A stretch of DNA of 64,000 nt from Larimichthys crocea (lineage: Eukaryota > Chordata > Actinopteri > Sciaenidae). The notes under the pieces are model-generated. The model made no database searches and had not been told where the DNA came from. It saw only the letters and a program-made list of their open reading frames with translations. Position numbers and translations under genes: made by a program. The stretch covers positions 3,252,241-3,316,240 of the forward strand of contig NC_040033.1 in assembly GCF_000972845.2 (NCBI RefSeq). The letters run 5' to 3'. Below are positions 1 to 11,769 of the stretch, one piece after another (the first letter of the stretch is position 1; each line of letters begins with the position of its first letter).

Positions 1-1240
1 ATAAACAGTAGGGATCTTGGACTGGATGTAGTATTTTACATGTTGTGGTGAAAACTGTAGTCTTGCCCAAGACTTTCAGTTCAGACACCATACTGCACAA
101 GAGAAGCAGAAGTAATGCTCATCTTTTGTTTTTGCTTCTTTGTCACACTGTTCAAACAAGACATTTGTGTCCTTGACAAACTTTATTGGACAGCCTGTAT
201 TTCATGGATAAAGGTGTTAGGATGTTGCACGTCAGTTGTCCATACAGCAGCATCAGAACAGAAGTCCCATGGTTCTTACTGTGCAGAAATGCTGATAAAA
301 ACATGTACAGTAGTGTGAGTGAACCCAACCTACAAAATTAATAAAAACCCACGGTGTCTGCCTAACTTAATCCCTCCAGATAGAGGTCTTTATGGGTTCA
401 CCAGAGCCCTAGGACCTGGGACCTGAACAGGTTTGAGTACACATGTACACAACAATCGGGTCCATGTTGCATTCCATTCTATTATCACATATTGTCATTT
501 TTTCAGGTTGTTCAGAAAACACAAAAAACTAAACCAAATATTACATATATTGACATGGGCCAATATACTACAGAAGGGTAGAATTGCATGATCTGTCCAA
601 CTGAGGATGTAGGTGATTTTACCAGAGGTGGCCAGCATCATGAGGAGACGATGATGACATAGACTATGATGACAATATGATTAGTACATTAGCTGTGGCA
701 GTGAATAAGCAGCATTATTTAAGTTTCAAAGGGAAACAGTTATTTGTATTGTGCTGGATGCAACAATCTGCAATCTTAAAATCTTATCAAAGGGGGTAAA
801 ATCTTCTTTGTCTCATGATCAGTTTTCTGACAAATATGAAGCTGTAATAAGATGGCAAACCACCCGCAGTGTATGCCATGATTTAGAATCGTCCTACTCA
901 AGGTCATATTGGCCAGGAGCATGGGAAATTGAAAGTAATGTAAATGAAACAGTTTGTACTTCTAATCTTCATCTTTTGATAGGATTACATGAACACAACC
1001 CTAAATGAAATTTAAGATTTAACTGAACAATGGTCCCAGTTCACAGAGCACAGTAGGGTTTAAAAAGTTATTATTGTGTTTATAGAGGAACTACATAACT
1101 GCAGCTTATGTTAGCACTCACAAAGTTAGTAGCCACCTTGGGGTCACTTAGTGACACTTTTGGACAGCCTAACAGCAGTTGTCAGTATATTAGTAACTGA
1201 AAAGTTAAGTTATGCATTAACAAACTGCAAAAACATCACA
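1..1240. other. Stretch with no recognisable gene
   Basis: AT-rich sequence with stops in all frames. The longest open stretches are under 90 codons and have no recognisable motif or codon bias. No repeat family was recognised. Confidence 0.5.
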
Positions 1241-1244
1241 AAAA

Positions 1245-1282
1245 CTGGGACATGTTAAATGGCTGAGATCCAGTATGAGCTG
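1245..1282 (-). repeat. Short block shared in inverted orientation with 4811-4856
   Basis: The reverse complement of this block closely matches part of the duplicated region near 4811-4856; both contain CATACTGGATCTCAGCCATT followed by a near-identical stretch ending in CATGTCCC. Most likely both are pieces of one dispersed repeat, seen here on opposite strands. Confidence 0.55.
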
Positions 1283-1384
1283 AAGAAAAGTGGCAGAATC
1301 TTTTCTCAAGGAACACTGTCTTGGTAGAAAGAGCTTGGTAGGACAGTCAAACGTGACTGGCTGTTGACCAAGGACAGATTGAAA

Positions 1385-1433
1385 AAAAAAAAATCCATCA
1401 TGCCAACCAAAAAATCCATCATGCCAACCCAAA
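1385..1433. repeat. Two-copy tandem repeat, period 21 bp
   Basis: The block ATCCATCATGCCAACC occurs at 1393 and again at 1414, joined by A-rich spacers. It creates a repeated GWHDGFF peptide in the antisense frame, but that open frame has no other sign of being coding. Confidence 0.8.
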
Positions 1434-1434
1434 A

Positions 1435-2905
1435 ACAAATAACTGCAGCACAGTTTATGTTGTGTCTTTGTGAAAGAATATAGTGTAAAACTTATAGCAC
1501 TCCAACACATACTGCCAGCAAGAAAACTTTAAACACCAATTTCCTTATGTCAGAAATGCTCTATTGTTACTACAAAAGACCCCAAACGAAATATTCTCAA
1601 ATATAAAGTGAATTGTGAAAAATGTCCACTAACATTGAACTTTAGAACCAGTTTAGTGGAAGCTTATTAAATTCAGGTATTTTTGCGTTCAAACTCAGTT
1701 TAGGCTCTTCCTAAAGGTCCATTCATCGGCTGTGTGAACAACTGCAAGGACACTGGAAGACAGTTGCTGACTGTGTTTAACAGAGAACTGGATAGGGCAA
1801 CTTATAGTAAGGCTCAAGCACTGTAATCGGGGCATTTGGGGGATGGTTTATTGTGTTTGTGTTTCCATTAATGTAACATAACCATAGTCCTGTCACGTTG
1901 GAACATTTTTTTGTTACATTACACTTTCTCCAGCGTCACTTACATCACCAACACTGATGACCAACAGGTCTAAATGACACTGAAGACTCCTTTCATCTGC
2001 AGTTTTTCATTTATGTTTGTCATGCATCCATATACGCGGGGGCTACCACAACTAGCACAGTGGAACTTAGAGACGACGAAATTGTTATGCACGTCATCCA
2101 TCTCATCATTCAAGATTTTTCTCTTCTGATAGAAAGACAGATAATTTGCAGTGAAATTGTTACTCTACAAATTACAGAAATCACAGATTTGTAAAGGTTT
2201 AAGATCACAGATGACCTCCACAATACCAGAGGTCCCCCACAGGTAACCCTAATCCTCTGCAAGTGGGGCTTAAGATGTGCACCAGGTTGACAATAACTCT
2301 GATTCGCTGGACATACTGATACAATGAAAGTCATGTACCAAACCAAAAGTCTTGTACCAAAGTGTTGGGGATGAATAAATGTATCATTATACGTAGTAGA
2401 TTTAATAGATCAATAAAGGGCAGACTTCTCAATTCAGCAACCGATAAAAATGAATCCTAACACTGAAGACCTAACACTGATGATAGCATCGCTCAGTAGG
2501 CTGTTTCACAATCGTCACACCAGCTAATGGGGACAACAGGGGCAGTGCATGAGCCTGCTGTTGACAGCTTTTCTACAGATTTACTCAACATTCGTCACAA
2601 TCTTGACAGGGAGAGAAGAAGGGCTATCCAGAGACTAGATGATCACATTTTCTGTGGAGTACACACATGGCAAGTCCATAGGCAGACTGGCCTGGTCACA
2701 TTGCTTCTTTGTAGGAGACAAGTCTTGCAAATTGCAATGCAGTATCTGTGAATTATGAATATTGGAATACTCAGGTTCTAGTTTGGGCTTGGTTAAGCAT
2801 GACTGCTAAAATTCCAAATCCATGTCATTACAAAGCCTGCATGAAATTATTCCTCAAAAAGCAGTCAAGAGTGCAGTGTAAATAGAAGAGAGAGGGTTAA
2901 GGAGG
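1435..2905. other. Stretch with no recognisable gene
   Basis: No coding exon, RNA gene or known repeat was recognised. Short open frames near 2110-2346 (minus) and 2527-2751 (plus) lack motifs and are probably chance. Confidence 0.5.
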
Positions 2906-2911
2906 GAGCAA

Positions 2912-2950
<39 letters not shown>

Positions 2951-2960
2951 CGAGAGAGAG
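2912..2960. repeat. (GA)n microsatellite
   Basis: Almost pure AG dinucleotides with one AAAG and one GCGAG interruption. The purine strand is the plus strand. Confidence 0.95.
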
Positions 2961-3683
2961 GCTGACACACAATTTTCAAGGACATTCCTGAACAATTAAC
3001 TTGCGGTTTTAGCTATCTACCCCATTAGTCTTGGGGGTTTGGAAACAGCCATTGATTTTGGATGTCAGCCACTCTCATTTTATGGAAATTGCACTAAATG
3101 GCAGGGAAACAAAAACAAATTGAATTTTCTGTGCTGTTACTTGTAATGTGAAATTAGATATGTGGCCATGTGTGACTGAACAAGCCAGCCACAGAGACAG
3201 AAAGAGCAATGGTGCTGTATGGGTAGGCTCACATGCCATATACATCCAAGTTCTATTACTGAAGGGAAAATGTACAGTATCTGTAAAGTGTAACAGGTAA
3301 GTACAGGTACACAATTTAATTTCTTTCTTGGTATTTTGCCAGCGAGGATTTTGATACCACTACCAATATTTACTCTATGTATTTAAAGCTGACATATAGT
3401 GTATGTTGCGCTCATATAGGATTTGATTATTCCAAGAATTCTGTTTTCTTCCACAAGAAACAAACACTGAAACATTTACAGTAAACCTTTTTATGGCACT
3501 CGTGTTCCAACTGAAAGCCATGCTGTTGAAATTCAGGGTCAACAGTCGGACTGGGTCTTTTAACGGTAACTGCTCCCATACTGCCACTGCAAGCGATTGA
3601 TGTGTACATGCTGTTTGCACACCTTGTGCAGCAATGATGCCCCGTGAAGCCAATTTGTGATACGATTGTTGGCTTTATACATT
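2961..3683. other. Stretch with no recognisable gene
   Basis: AT-rich single-copy-looking DNA between the GA and CT microsatellites. Two overlapping minus-strand open frames (3375-3653, 3427-3609) show no domain. Confidence 0.5.
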
Positions 3684-3684
3684 C

Positions 3685-3731
<47 letters not shown>
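3684..3731. repeat. (CT)n microsatellite
   Basis: TC dinucleotides with a few TTTC interruptions. It is the strand-inverted counterpart of the GA tract about 720 bp upstream. Confidence 0.95.
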
Positions 3732-3743
3732 AGCTTGGTCAGT

Positions 3744-4329
3744 GGCCTTATGCTCCAACTTGTGACGCTGTAGGTAGCTTTGCATGTACAGGGTCCATGG
3801 TGAGTATAATACTGTCAATATGCAAAGTACAGTTAGACCAGATTGCTGATTGATGACATCTGCCTTGGTTAAATTTAGGTGTCAAAAGTTATTATCGCTA
3901 TGCAAGTTATGTAAAAAACTCAGTCTTGGCTTTTGGTTTCACACAAAGCGATGTCTCCTGTTAATCTATCTACCCCAACCTGTTGCTTGAGCAGACTTTC
4001 TTGCTTTTCATATTCAATTCAATTTACTTTATGTAGCGCCAAATCGTAATAGAAGAAACCCAACAATCCCCACCACGAACAAGCACAACAGTGGCAAGGA
4101 AACATTTCCTGTTAAGAGCCAGAAACCTAGAGCAGTAACTGGCTCGTGGTTGGCCATCTGCTGTGAGTATCTTACGTGAGTGTGCAACACTATGCTTTAC
4201 AGCTAAAAAACTGAACAACTGAACAAGATCTTATCAAGTGTCCACACTGAAAATAACACTATAGGCAAAATGAAAAGGGCTGCTGGTCAGGGTCATGCTG
4301 TTTCAGGAACTAGACCATGAAATATGACA
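3744..4329 (+). repeat. Tandem segmental duplication, copy A
   Basis: Starts at GGCCTTATGCTCCAACTTG and runs to the ATGAAATATGACAT end. It is followed directly by a second copy at an offset of about 587 bp. The copies are close to identical with scattered substitutions and small indels. From about 4011 the unit contains an AATTCAATTTACTTTATGTA block and text typical of a middle-repetitive teleost element, whose class I cannot name. Copy A lacks about 40 bases present in copy B; the lost segment is bounded by AAACT, so a deletion through short homology is plausible. Confidence 0.85.
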
Positions 4330-4330
4330 T

Positions 4331-4967
4331 GGCCTTCTGCTCCAACTTGTGACGCTGTAGGTTAGTTTGCCATTNNNNNNNNNNCTTTGCATGTCAATAT
4401 GCAAAGTACAGTTAGACCAGATTGCTGATTGATGACATCTGACTTGGTTAAATTTAGGTGTCAAAAGTTATTATCACTACGCAAGTTACGTAAAAAACTC
4501 AGTCTTGGCTTTTGGTTTTACACAAGCGATGTATAACAGTCTCCTGCATGTTTGTTAATCTATCCACCCCAACCTGTTGCTTGAGCAGAGTTTCTTGCTT
4601 TTCATATTCAATTCAATTTACTTTATGTAGCGCCAAATTGTAATAGAAGAAACCCAACAATCCCCACCACAAACAAGCACAAAAGTAGCAAGGAAAAATT
4701 TCCTGTTAAGAGCCAGAAACCTAGAGCAGTAACTGGCTCGTGGTTGGCCATCTGCTGTGAGTACTGTATGTTACGTGAGTGTGCAACACTTTGCTTTACA
4801 GCTAAAAAACTAAACATACTGGATCTCAGCCATTCAACATGTCCCAAAACTGAACAACTGATCAACATCTTATCAAGTGTCCACACTGAAAATAACACTA
4901 TAGGCAAAATGAAAAGGGCTGCTGGTCAGGGTCATGCTGTTTCAGGAACTAGACCATGAAATATGAC
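4331..4967 (+). repeat. Tandem segmental duplication, copy B (contains the assembly gap)
   Basis: Second copy of the unit at 3744-4329. It includes ten N bases near its start, and an extra ~40-base block near 4811-4856 absent from copy A. That block is also found inverted at 1245-1282. Differences from copy A are scattered, so the copies are not a trivial exact duplicate. They may be a true tandem duplication or two haplotypes placed end to end by the assembler. Confidence 0.85.
4375..4384. other. Assembly gap (10 N)
   Basis: Ten consecutive undetermined bases, just inside the second copy of a tandem duplication, where scaffolding errors are common. Confidence 1.
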
Positions 4968-4969
4968 AC

Positions 4970-5262
4970 AGGATGTCCAGTTGAGTCAGAGATCCATGAC
5001 CTTGAAGGCTTGTCAGACACAAAAACACTGCATAATACTGTAAGAGAGGATTTTACAACCACCAGACAGTAATTTTACAACCTCCACATTACAAAGTAAT
5101 GTTGCAGTAATGTGCCCTTGGAAGTATTTGATTGGGCAACACCATCTTGCTGATGATGTTATGTCGTGTTTTTCCAAAGGTCGAACTGGGTTCAACTTCT
5201 TTTTTGCCACAGCCCTCTGAGCTGGCTGTGTCAACACAGTGGTTTTTCTGATTGATTCTTTC
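4970..5262. other. Stretch with no recognisable gene
   Basis: Unique-looking sequence between the tandem duplication and the SINE. The minus-strand open frames here run into the SINE and show no domain. Confidence 0.45.
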
Positions 5263-5264
5263 TG

Positions 5265-5428
5265 TGGGAATTTTTGCCAGTAAAGAGGTGACAGGAAAAG
5301 TAATGGGGGGATAACATGAAACAAAGGGTCCCTGGCCAGAATTAAACCAAGGACACTGCAATCTGAGTGGATGTAATTGTCTAACCACTAACCCCCTCCA
5401 CAACTCCCAGGAGGCAGTGTTTAGTTTC
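5265..5428 (-). mobile_element. tRNA-type SINE fragment, antisense
   Basis: Read on the minus strand this resembles a common teleost SINE. A tRNA-like head has a GTTAGTGGTTAGAC box, then a B-box-like GGTTTAATTCT (plus-strand 5339-5349), followed by the body CTGGCCAGGGACCC, a pyrimidine-rich stretch and a CCTGTCACCTC motif. The internal promoter boxes are degraded, so transcription is unlikely. The exact family name would need a repeat library. Confidence 0.65.
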
Positions 5429-5429
5429 A

Positions 5430-6915
5430 AGCAGTTGTGTTGTCTGCTGGGACATGGCCTTAGGGTATAGTCACATTACACTTCCGTCCTACAAATATTC
5501 TCTCTGTCTCTGATTAACTTCAACTGAAGCCAACACAATGGACGAGTTGAATTAAGCGTTTTCTATTTTAGTATTAACTGCAGCTGCATCCTGCAATATT
5601 GCAGAATCATTGCTCATCTTTGTATGAAGCCAACAGAAACACAGATATACTTGTTTGGAGATGAGGATGTTATTATTATAAATAGTTGTTTTCCAAAAAT
5701 AAAAACACCCTTTTAAAGTCTTCGATGTGTTGACCTCTGAATTTTAATCTTACCTTGCTGCAGTGATGTAGAAATGTACATTACTGTTAGTTGTGTTTGT
5801 AGCTACAACAGAACTCACTTATTACCACACCTATTCACAGTATATAAGTAGTGGACAGATCTTCTGGTTCTGTGAAGCTAGTGTCTTAAGCCTGCACCTG
5901 TTCTAATGGCCAACAGTTTCCTCATGAAGTTATGCTATCAATCACTAGTTTCAAGTCTTCTTTCACACATTTTTTACAGCTTGCAAATGGAGTCAAATCC
6001 AAGCACAGACCAACTTTCACCCACCAGCTCCATAGTCTTGTCCAAATATGGACACGTGGCTCCAAAAACAAACAAAAAAACAAGATCCCAATGACCATCA
6101 TGCCAAACTCATGGCTTCAGAACGGTTTTCAACAGGTCATTTGGTGAGGTCACGGTGGGTTGTTCATTACCCACATCAGAGCAGTTACATCATGTCCTAT
6201 TTGGAAGCTCATTGGGTGATAGTTTAATTGAACAGAGGACTAGTGACTGTAGATATAAAACTTAGGGTGGAGACTCATTGTGACTTTCTGCTGTGTCCTA
6301 AAATTGAGGAACTGCTGTATGAATTAAAATTGTCTAAATAATAAGCATGAACACCTTGAAAAAATGAGATTACATCTTGGATATTTTCTTTTTTATTAGT
6401 TCTATCAATTACGCCAACAAAGTCCGACGGGGACACCAGCAGTCAGGTGGGGTGCACACACATCAACAGCTAAAATGATCTAAATTACTTTATTTGGAAG
6501 TCAAACTGAAAGTGAGTACACCTGTATTGTTGCTAATAATCCCTCAGTGCACAGGAATACTCTGTGTAGTACAGTAGGTTAAAGTTGAGCCAGAAAGTGG
6601 GTCTAGTAATTATGAGGAATGTTTGCAGAGGACGGTTTGGGAAATCACCTTTGTTTTCTTGTCTAAATATGTCCGTTTACAAGCTGTCTGATCAACTGAC
6701 TGCTTTACTTGATTGTCCCATCTGAGTTCTTTTTTTAGAACTTTCTCACTTCCCAGCAATTACTTAACTAATTAGAATGGTAGCCTAAAGTATGAAAATA
6801 AGACCGGGGTTGTGTGGCGGTGACAGATCTGAAGGTGATAGTTCAGGCTACCACAAAAACACAGCAATTAAAAGCTTTTCTCAGAGTTGCGATGTGTGAG
6901 TTCAGGCATATTTGT
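5430..6915. other. Stretch with no recognisable gene
   Basis: No domain, RNA gene or recognised repeat. Short overlapping open frames near 5906-6147 have no motif. Confidence 0.5.
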
Positions 6916-6917
6916 GA

Positions 6918-6918
<1 letters not shown>

Positions 6919-6964
<46 letters not shown>
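6919..6964. repeat. (TG)n microsatellite
   Basis: About 22 TG dinucleotides. The CVCVCV peptide in two plus-strand open frames comes only from this tract. Confidence 0.95.
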
Positions 6965-6966
<2 letters not shown>

Positions 6967-8145
6967 CATGGATGTAATATTTACATGGGGCTGTCTTGCC
7001 AGACGTGAAGAAGCAGTGCTGATGATGTCAGTATTTGCCCAGGGGCCTCCAGGCCCTCTTCAGACATTCAGAACTGAGGCTGCGGGGAGCTCTGCCACTC
7101 ACTGGCCCAATTCTGTCTCTCCATCTTCCTTTTGTCCTTCCGCCTGCCAGAATATGCAATGCACGGATGAATATGCATCACTCCAAACATGTCACATATG
7201 CACACATGAATTTCACACACACATACACAGAGCTGTACAGACACAGAAGAAATAAGATAAGGCTTTATTGTGGATAAATCAGCTGTAGAAAGAACTGTAC
7301 TGAGCAAGGGAAAGGGCTGTATTTAAAAATCAATGAATAGTAAACTAGACCAGAACGAGCAACAAAATTTAATATAAAATTTAGAGTTACAATATAAATG
7401 ATGAAGGCAGTTTAAATGTCCAGTGAGGAATATACAGTATGTAGTTCATGTTTCTTATTTTGGGGCTACGTTTGGGAAATGTGTCTGAAAAACCAAGCAA
7501 ATATCTGATATTTAATACAGTTTATTTAGAGGTCATGTCATCCAAATATTTTCAGCCACTCACCAGTTATAATCAAAATTCATTCTAAATGTCATATGTT
7601 ATTTTGACATTTAAAAAGACGCTGCTGGTGTAACACGTTTATTCATTTAACAATAAATCATATGTGGTCACGTATAATCACATATGATTGTGCTGACCCT
7701 AAAAGTTGAATTTTTAGGCAGCGTTGAAACCGGAGGCAGAGATTGAAAGTTGAAAGTGGACCTTTTGAGCTAAGCTGCTTAAAGCCCCGATCAGACGGAG
7801 CAGTCTGTGAAACATGGAGGCACACCGCACTGCCTGTTTTGTCAAAGCCTGTCTGTGTATGTGGCCCTGGCTTAAAGTGATCTCTGTCTCACTGCACAAC
7901 CACAAAGCTCGACGGGCAAATTAGTGTATGACATCATCTGGTACCTTTTAATGACTTCGGTAGCCAGTGCTAGCTACTTTCATTGGTAAATAGTTAGTGT
8001 CACTGGTAAACACAAATGATTGTGTATAATATGTTAGCAGTTATCTATAGTTATCTATAAACAAGGATGACAGTTTTACACTGTATAGGAACGTGCAATG
8101 AAATGGTGCAATAGAGCATAGTGCAGGGATAATAGTGGTGTGTCA
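6965..8145. other. Stretch with no recognisable gene
   Basis: AT-rich sequence with a short AAGATAAGGCTTTATTG motif near 7254, similar to a fragment at 36548. Nothing else was recognised. Confidence 0.45.
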
Positions 8146-8149
8146 GTCG

Positions 8150-8400
8150 TGAACATGTCGTTCAGTATGAACTAATCTTTTATATGACTCAGAAGTAATG
8201 AGTCGTCTCAGTAAGTGATTCGTTCATTTTCATGCAGTACGTTGCCTCGCCACATGGCAGCTGCATGGTGTGACGAGCAGTACGCACAAACAGTTCGTTC
8301 ATTCGGATCGTTGACTAACTTTATAAAATGTCTAGTTCAATTTAGTGTCCAAGAGTAAGAGATCCGAGTCAGTTAAAAGACTCAAACTTCCCAACACTAA
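8150..8400 (+). mobile_element. Possible hAT-type nonautonomous DNA transposon, right end
   Basis: The segment carries repeated GTTCGTTCA and GAGTC motifs and ends in AAAGACTCAAACTTCCCAAC. This is the style of an abundant teleost repeat whose end reads CTCAAACTTCCCAACACTA. A matching left terminal repeat is not visible, so the copy is truncated or strongly diverged. Class assignment rests on recalled similarity. Confidence 0.4.
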
Positions 8401-10645
8401 GGGACAATATAATTAATATGGTCTGTACAGCAGGTTGTCTTATAGACATGAGGTAGATTTTTGGTTTATACGGTATGCACAGTATGAGTAGATGAGTATA
8501 AGGGATGATATTTACATAAATAATTTATAATTTACAGTTCTTGTACAGGCAAAAGCTAGATATATTTTACAGGAGTTGGTAGAGACCAAAACAGAGATAG
8601 AAGAGGAGAGAATAGGTGAACAGGTGAACAAATGAAAACTCCAAACGAATGTAAGGTTTTATTATATGTATGTAAAAAATAGGCATGTCTTTGCCAACAT
8701 GTTAGCCATATCAGATGTCTAAGTATACAATGTTTATTTGAAAAAAAAAATTGAAAATGCAACATGGCCAAACCCAGGGTCCCAGAATGTTGTTGAAAGC
8801 AGCTCAGACGTGTGCATAAAGTTCAATGTTGTCAACAGATGCATTTATCAGTAAACATCTTCGCTGAACCACGGTCACACTACAGTCTCTATAGACATTT
8901 TACCGTATTTTAAAGAAGAATATTTCATTTTGCAAAAATCTCAGTCTTGTTGAAATTGTGCTGCCATGTCTGTCACTGACAGATTAGCTCAGCTTTATTT
9001 TAATTTATTTGAAATTGAGTTTGTATATAAATACTGATTAAGCACTGAACAGTAACACGACCTACAGTAAGTTCATGTTTTTTTCTTCACTCTGTATGTT
9101 TATATTTTAATGGTGATTCAACAGAGACGGTGAAGCTCAAGCATACATATGTAGTGTTTGATAATACAAGCTGTCCTCGGAGAAGAGAATATGAGTAAAC
9201 AGTGACATTGTCAGAAGGATGAAGTCAGTGTCAGGCTGCTCATTAGCTCATTGTTAATACTCAGAACACAGATGCATCACAGAAGAACACGTGTCGGAGA
9301 CATGACATCACGAAGCAGCCTGAAGAAGACTCCTACGTATAAATAAAAGATGCATGAAGAATTTCATAAAACTGGATAATGCCTGGATATGATTATTAAA
9401 GATAAATGAGTGAAGAAGAGCGAATTCACTCTTTTGTCAGCAGGAGGTCAGACGCAGGGCAAATGGACAGTCTTTTAAATACTGCATGGAGGCACCACTT
9501 TCACTTTCTGCCCACGCCGTCATGAACAAGATGAGGTGGAAACATCTGACCACATGATCGGTGTGTTATGTTCTGGCCAAAGTATTATTATTATTATTAT
9601 TTTGTTATTATTGGTAGTGTCTGTTATGTGAACTGCTGAAGGAGATTTGCTAAGAAAAAACCTTTGGTGGTAACTCAGAATCTCTTTTTCAAATGAAATA
9701 ATGGAATTACAGTTATTGAAATTTAAACAGGCTTTTTTTGGTAATGTTCATTTTGTGTTTTTCTTGTTTATTAAATTACATATTTGAAAATGAAAAGATT
9801 TATTTTTCCAGATTGAACTCTGTGCACAAGGTTGTAACACGTTTAGAACTACTTAAGGGGAACACATTGTGATTAGGATGACTATCAGGACAGAAAAGTG
9901 TCCACTTCATGGATATAAGTGGCAAGTAAAAAAAGCTGTGTATAAGTTGTCTACCAGCCAATTATCTATCAGCAGCAGTTGTCTTGAAGGACTCTGTGTG
10001 TCCTTGGGCTACTGCTTCACTCACACTAACACTGCTGATCATGGATGGTAACTGGTTAGAAGCTGGTTACAGGAGGTTTTAATGCTGAGGAAGCCACAGA
10101 ATCAGAACCATGAATGACGTACTGAGATCAAATGCTCAGGTGATGATACTCACAGGAAAAAAAAATCAGTTGCAGAGATCATTTTAAGTGATATTCAACA
10201 CAGTGAAATGTGAAGAATATAGTTATGAGAAGCTTGAGAAAAATTCAAAATCATTTTGAGCCTCCTTAGTCTCAAAATAAGTGTGGAAGGCCTCGCCTAC
10301 AGTGTCTTTAATACCGTGCAGGTATTAATCTGTTGTATGATGAAGAAACTGTTCTGAGAACGTGCTGCACATATAAAGCACATCACTATATCATAATGCC
10401 CCGTTTTATGAGTGATCTGTTTGCTTAGCGGTCAGGATATTGACACGTTTTAATATGATAATATGATACTCTGCTCCAGCAAGTCTAAAACACGCTCAAA
10501 TACAGACTGTGTGCACATTTGTCTAATTGACAGTTTCACTGACGGGCAGATGGACCAGCATCGACATCCATATGAAAAACCAGGGGGGTTTCAGCAATAT
10601 TAGTTTGAGTTTACACAGTGCACAGGCTGAACTAGTAAAAGCATG
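8401..10645. other. Stretch with no recognisable gene
   Basis: Long AT-rich stretch with a short ATT repeat near 9584-9602. No gene, RNA or repeat family recognised. Confidence 0.5.
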
Positions 10646-10647
10646 CA

Positions 10648-10688
<41 letters not shown>
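10648..10688. repeat. (CA)n microsatellite
   Basis: About 20 CA dinucleotides. It explains the THTHTH run in the overlapping 76-codon open frame, which I do not consider a gene. Confidence 0.95.
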
Positions 10689-10689
<1 letters not shown>

Positions 10690-10693
<4 letters not shown>

Positions 10694-11530
10694 AGTCAAG
10701 AGAGGAAATTTGAATGCCTGCGATCAATCTTGCTCTTTAGAGAGGAAAAAGCTTTGAGGAGTGTGTGTCAGCTTCAGTAACAGGGGTAGTGGGATGTCCA
10801 TACATCAGAGGCAGCTGTCAGCCGCTGTGTCAGTCAGTCGCAGTGTTAAGAATGATCCATCCATATGCAACCTTTCTTTGCCTGTGGGTGACACATCAGT
10901 CCAGCTTGGTGAGGTTTTGTCAATGCTGCCACGGTAATGAAAGGCTGAAATATGACCAATGAGCAAACAAAGGACGGACAGTTAACATATTAAAGAGGAA
11001 CAACTGCACGTGGAGATCCATAACCAACACCGGCCGGTTGAGAAGAAGTGGAGATGTACAGCTTCTGTTGGTTTAAACTGAACAAACTGAACCAATTCAA
11101 TTAGTCACTGTGCCTCAAAGCTTCACAGCTCTGTCACTTTATAATTGAGGCGTTCAGCAACAAGTCATTCTGGGCCCGAGGCCGTCACATGACCTGTATT
11201 TCCTACTGTGTCTGCTGTACAGCCTGCTGCTGTTCCTAGAAGCTAGTGTTTTGACATAAGAATGTTCATCATGCAGCTGCATTGAAGTCATTGTTGCACA
11301 CCTGACAGAAGAAGCAATATTTCACTTTCCATTACGTGTATATATAGATATATACATAACATATGCTATTTAATATAGCTTATTAGCTATATGTTTGCAA
11401 TTTTTGTGTGCAGTTGTTCGGCCTTTTTGGATTATTCTTACATTTTAACAATCCATTTCTGTACGTACAATATGTAAATTAATTACGTATGTTTATTCAA
11501 GTATCATTGTATGATAGTGAATCATAATAT
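10690..11530. other. Stretch with no recognisable gene
   Basis: No recognisable feature. The sequence becomes AT-rich with TATA runs around 11330-11400. Confidence 0.5.
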
Positions 11531-11536
11531 ATCAGG

Positions 11537-11650
11537 TATAGAATTAATCTGCAGATACTCCGGTTCGAGTTGAGACCAAATGTTTGAGCCACAACACAGG
11601 CCTACAAAATGTTACAAAATATGTTCTAACAGACTGGGTGTGTTTTGTTT
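11537..11650 (+). repeat. Dispersed direct repeat, copy 1
   Basis: Starts TAGAATTAATCTGCAGAT and continues through GAGTTGAGACCAAATGT to a weaker match around AACAGACT. A second copy in the same orientation lies at 13353-13450. The family is unknown to me. Confidence 0.7.
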
Positions 11651-11713
11651 TCAGCTGAGCAATGCAATACAGATTTTGCACACAGCATGCATGATAAACA
11701 AATACAAAAGATG

Positions 11714-11737
11714 CATTATTATTATTATTATTATTAT
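11714..11737. repeat. (ATT)n microsatellite
   Basis: Eight ATT units. It produces the poly-Ile and poly-Asn runs seen in both overlapping open frames. Confidence 0.9.
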
Positions 11738-11769
11738 CAGTATTATTAAATTCCCAAGTCACTGATTAC

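Noticed and set aside
5013..5430. Two overlapping minus-strand frames over 100 codons
   Set aside because: They run through the antisense SINE at 5265-5428 and carry no domain.
6814..7255. Plus-strand frames with CVCVCV runs
   Set aside because: Created by the TG microsatellite; no domain on either side.
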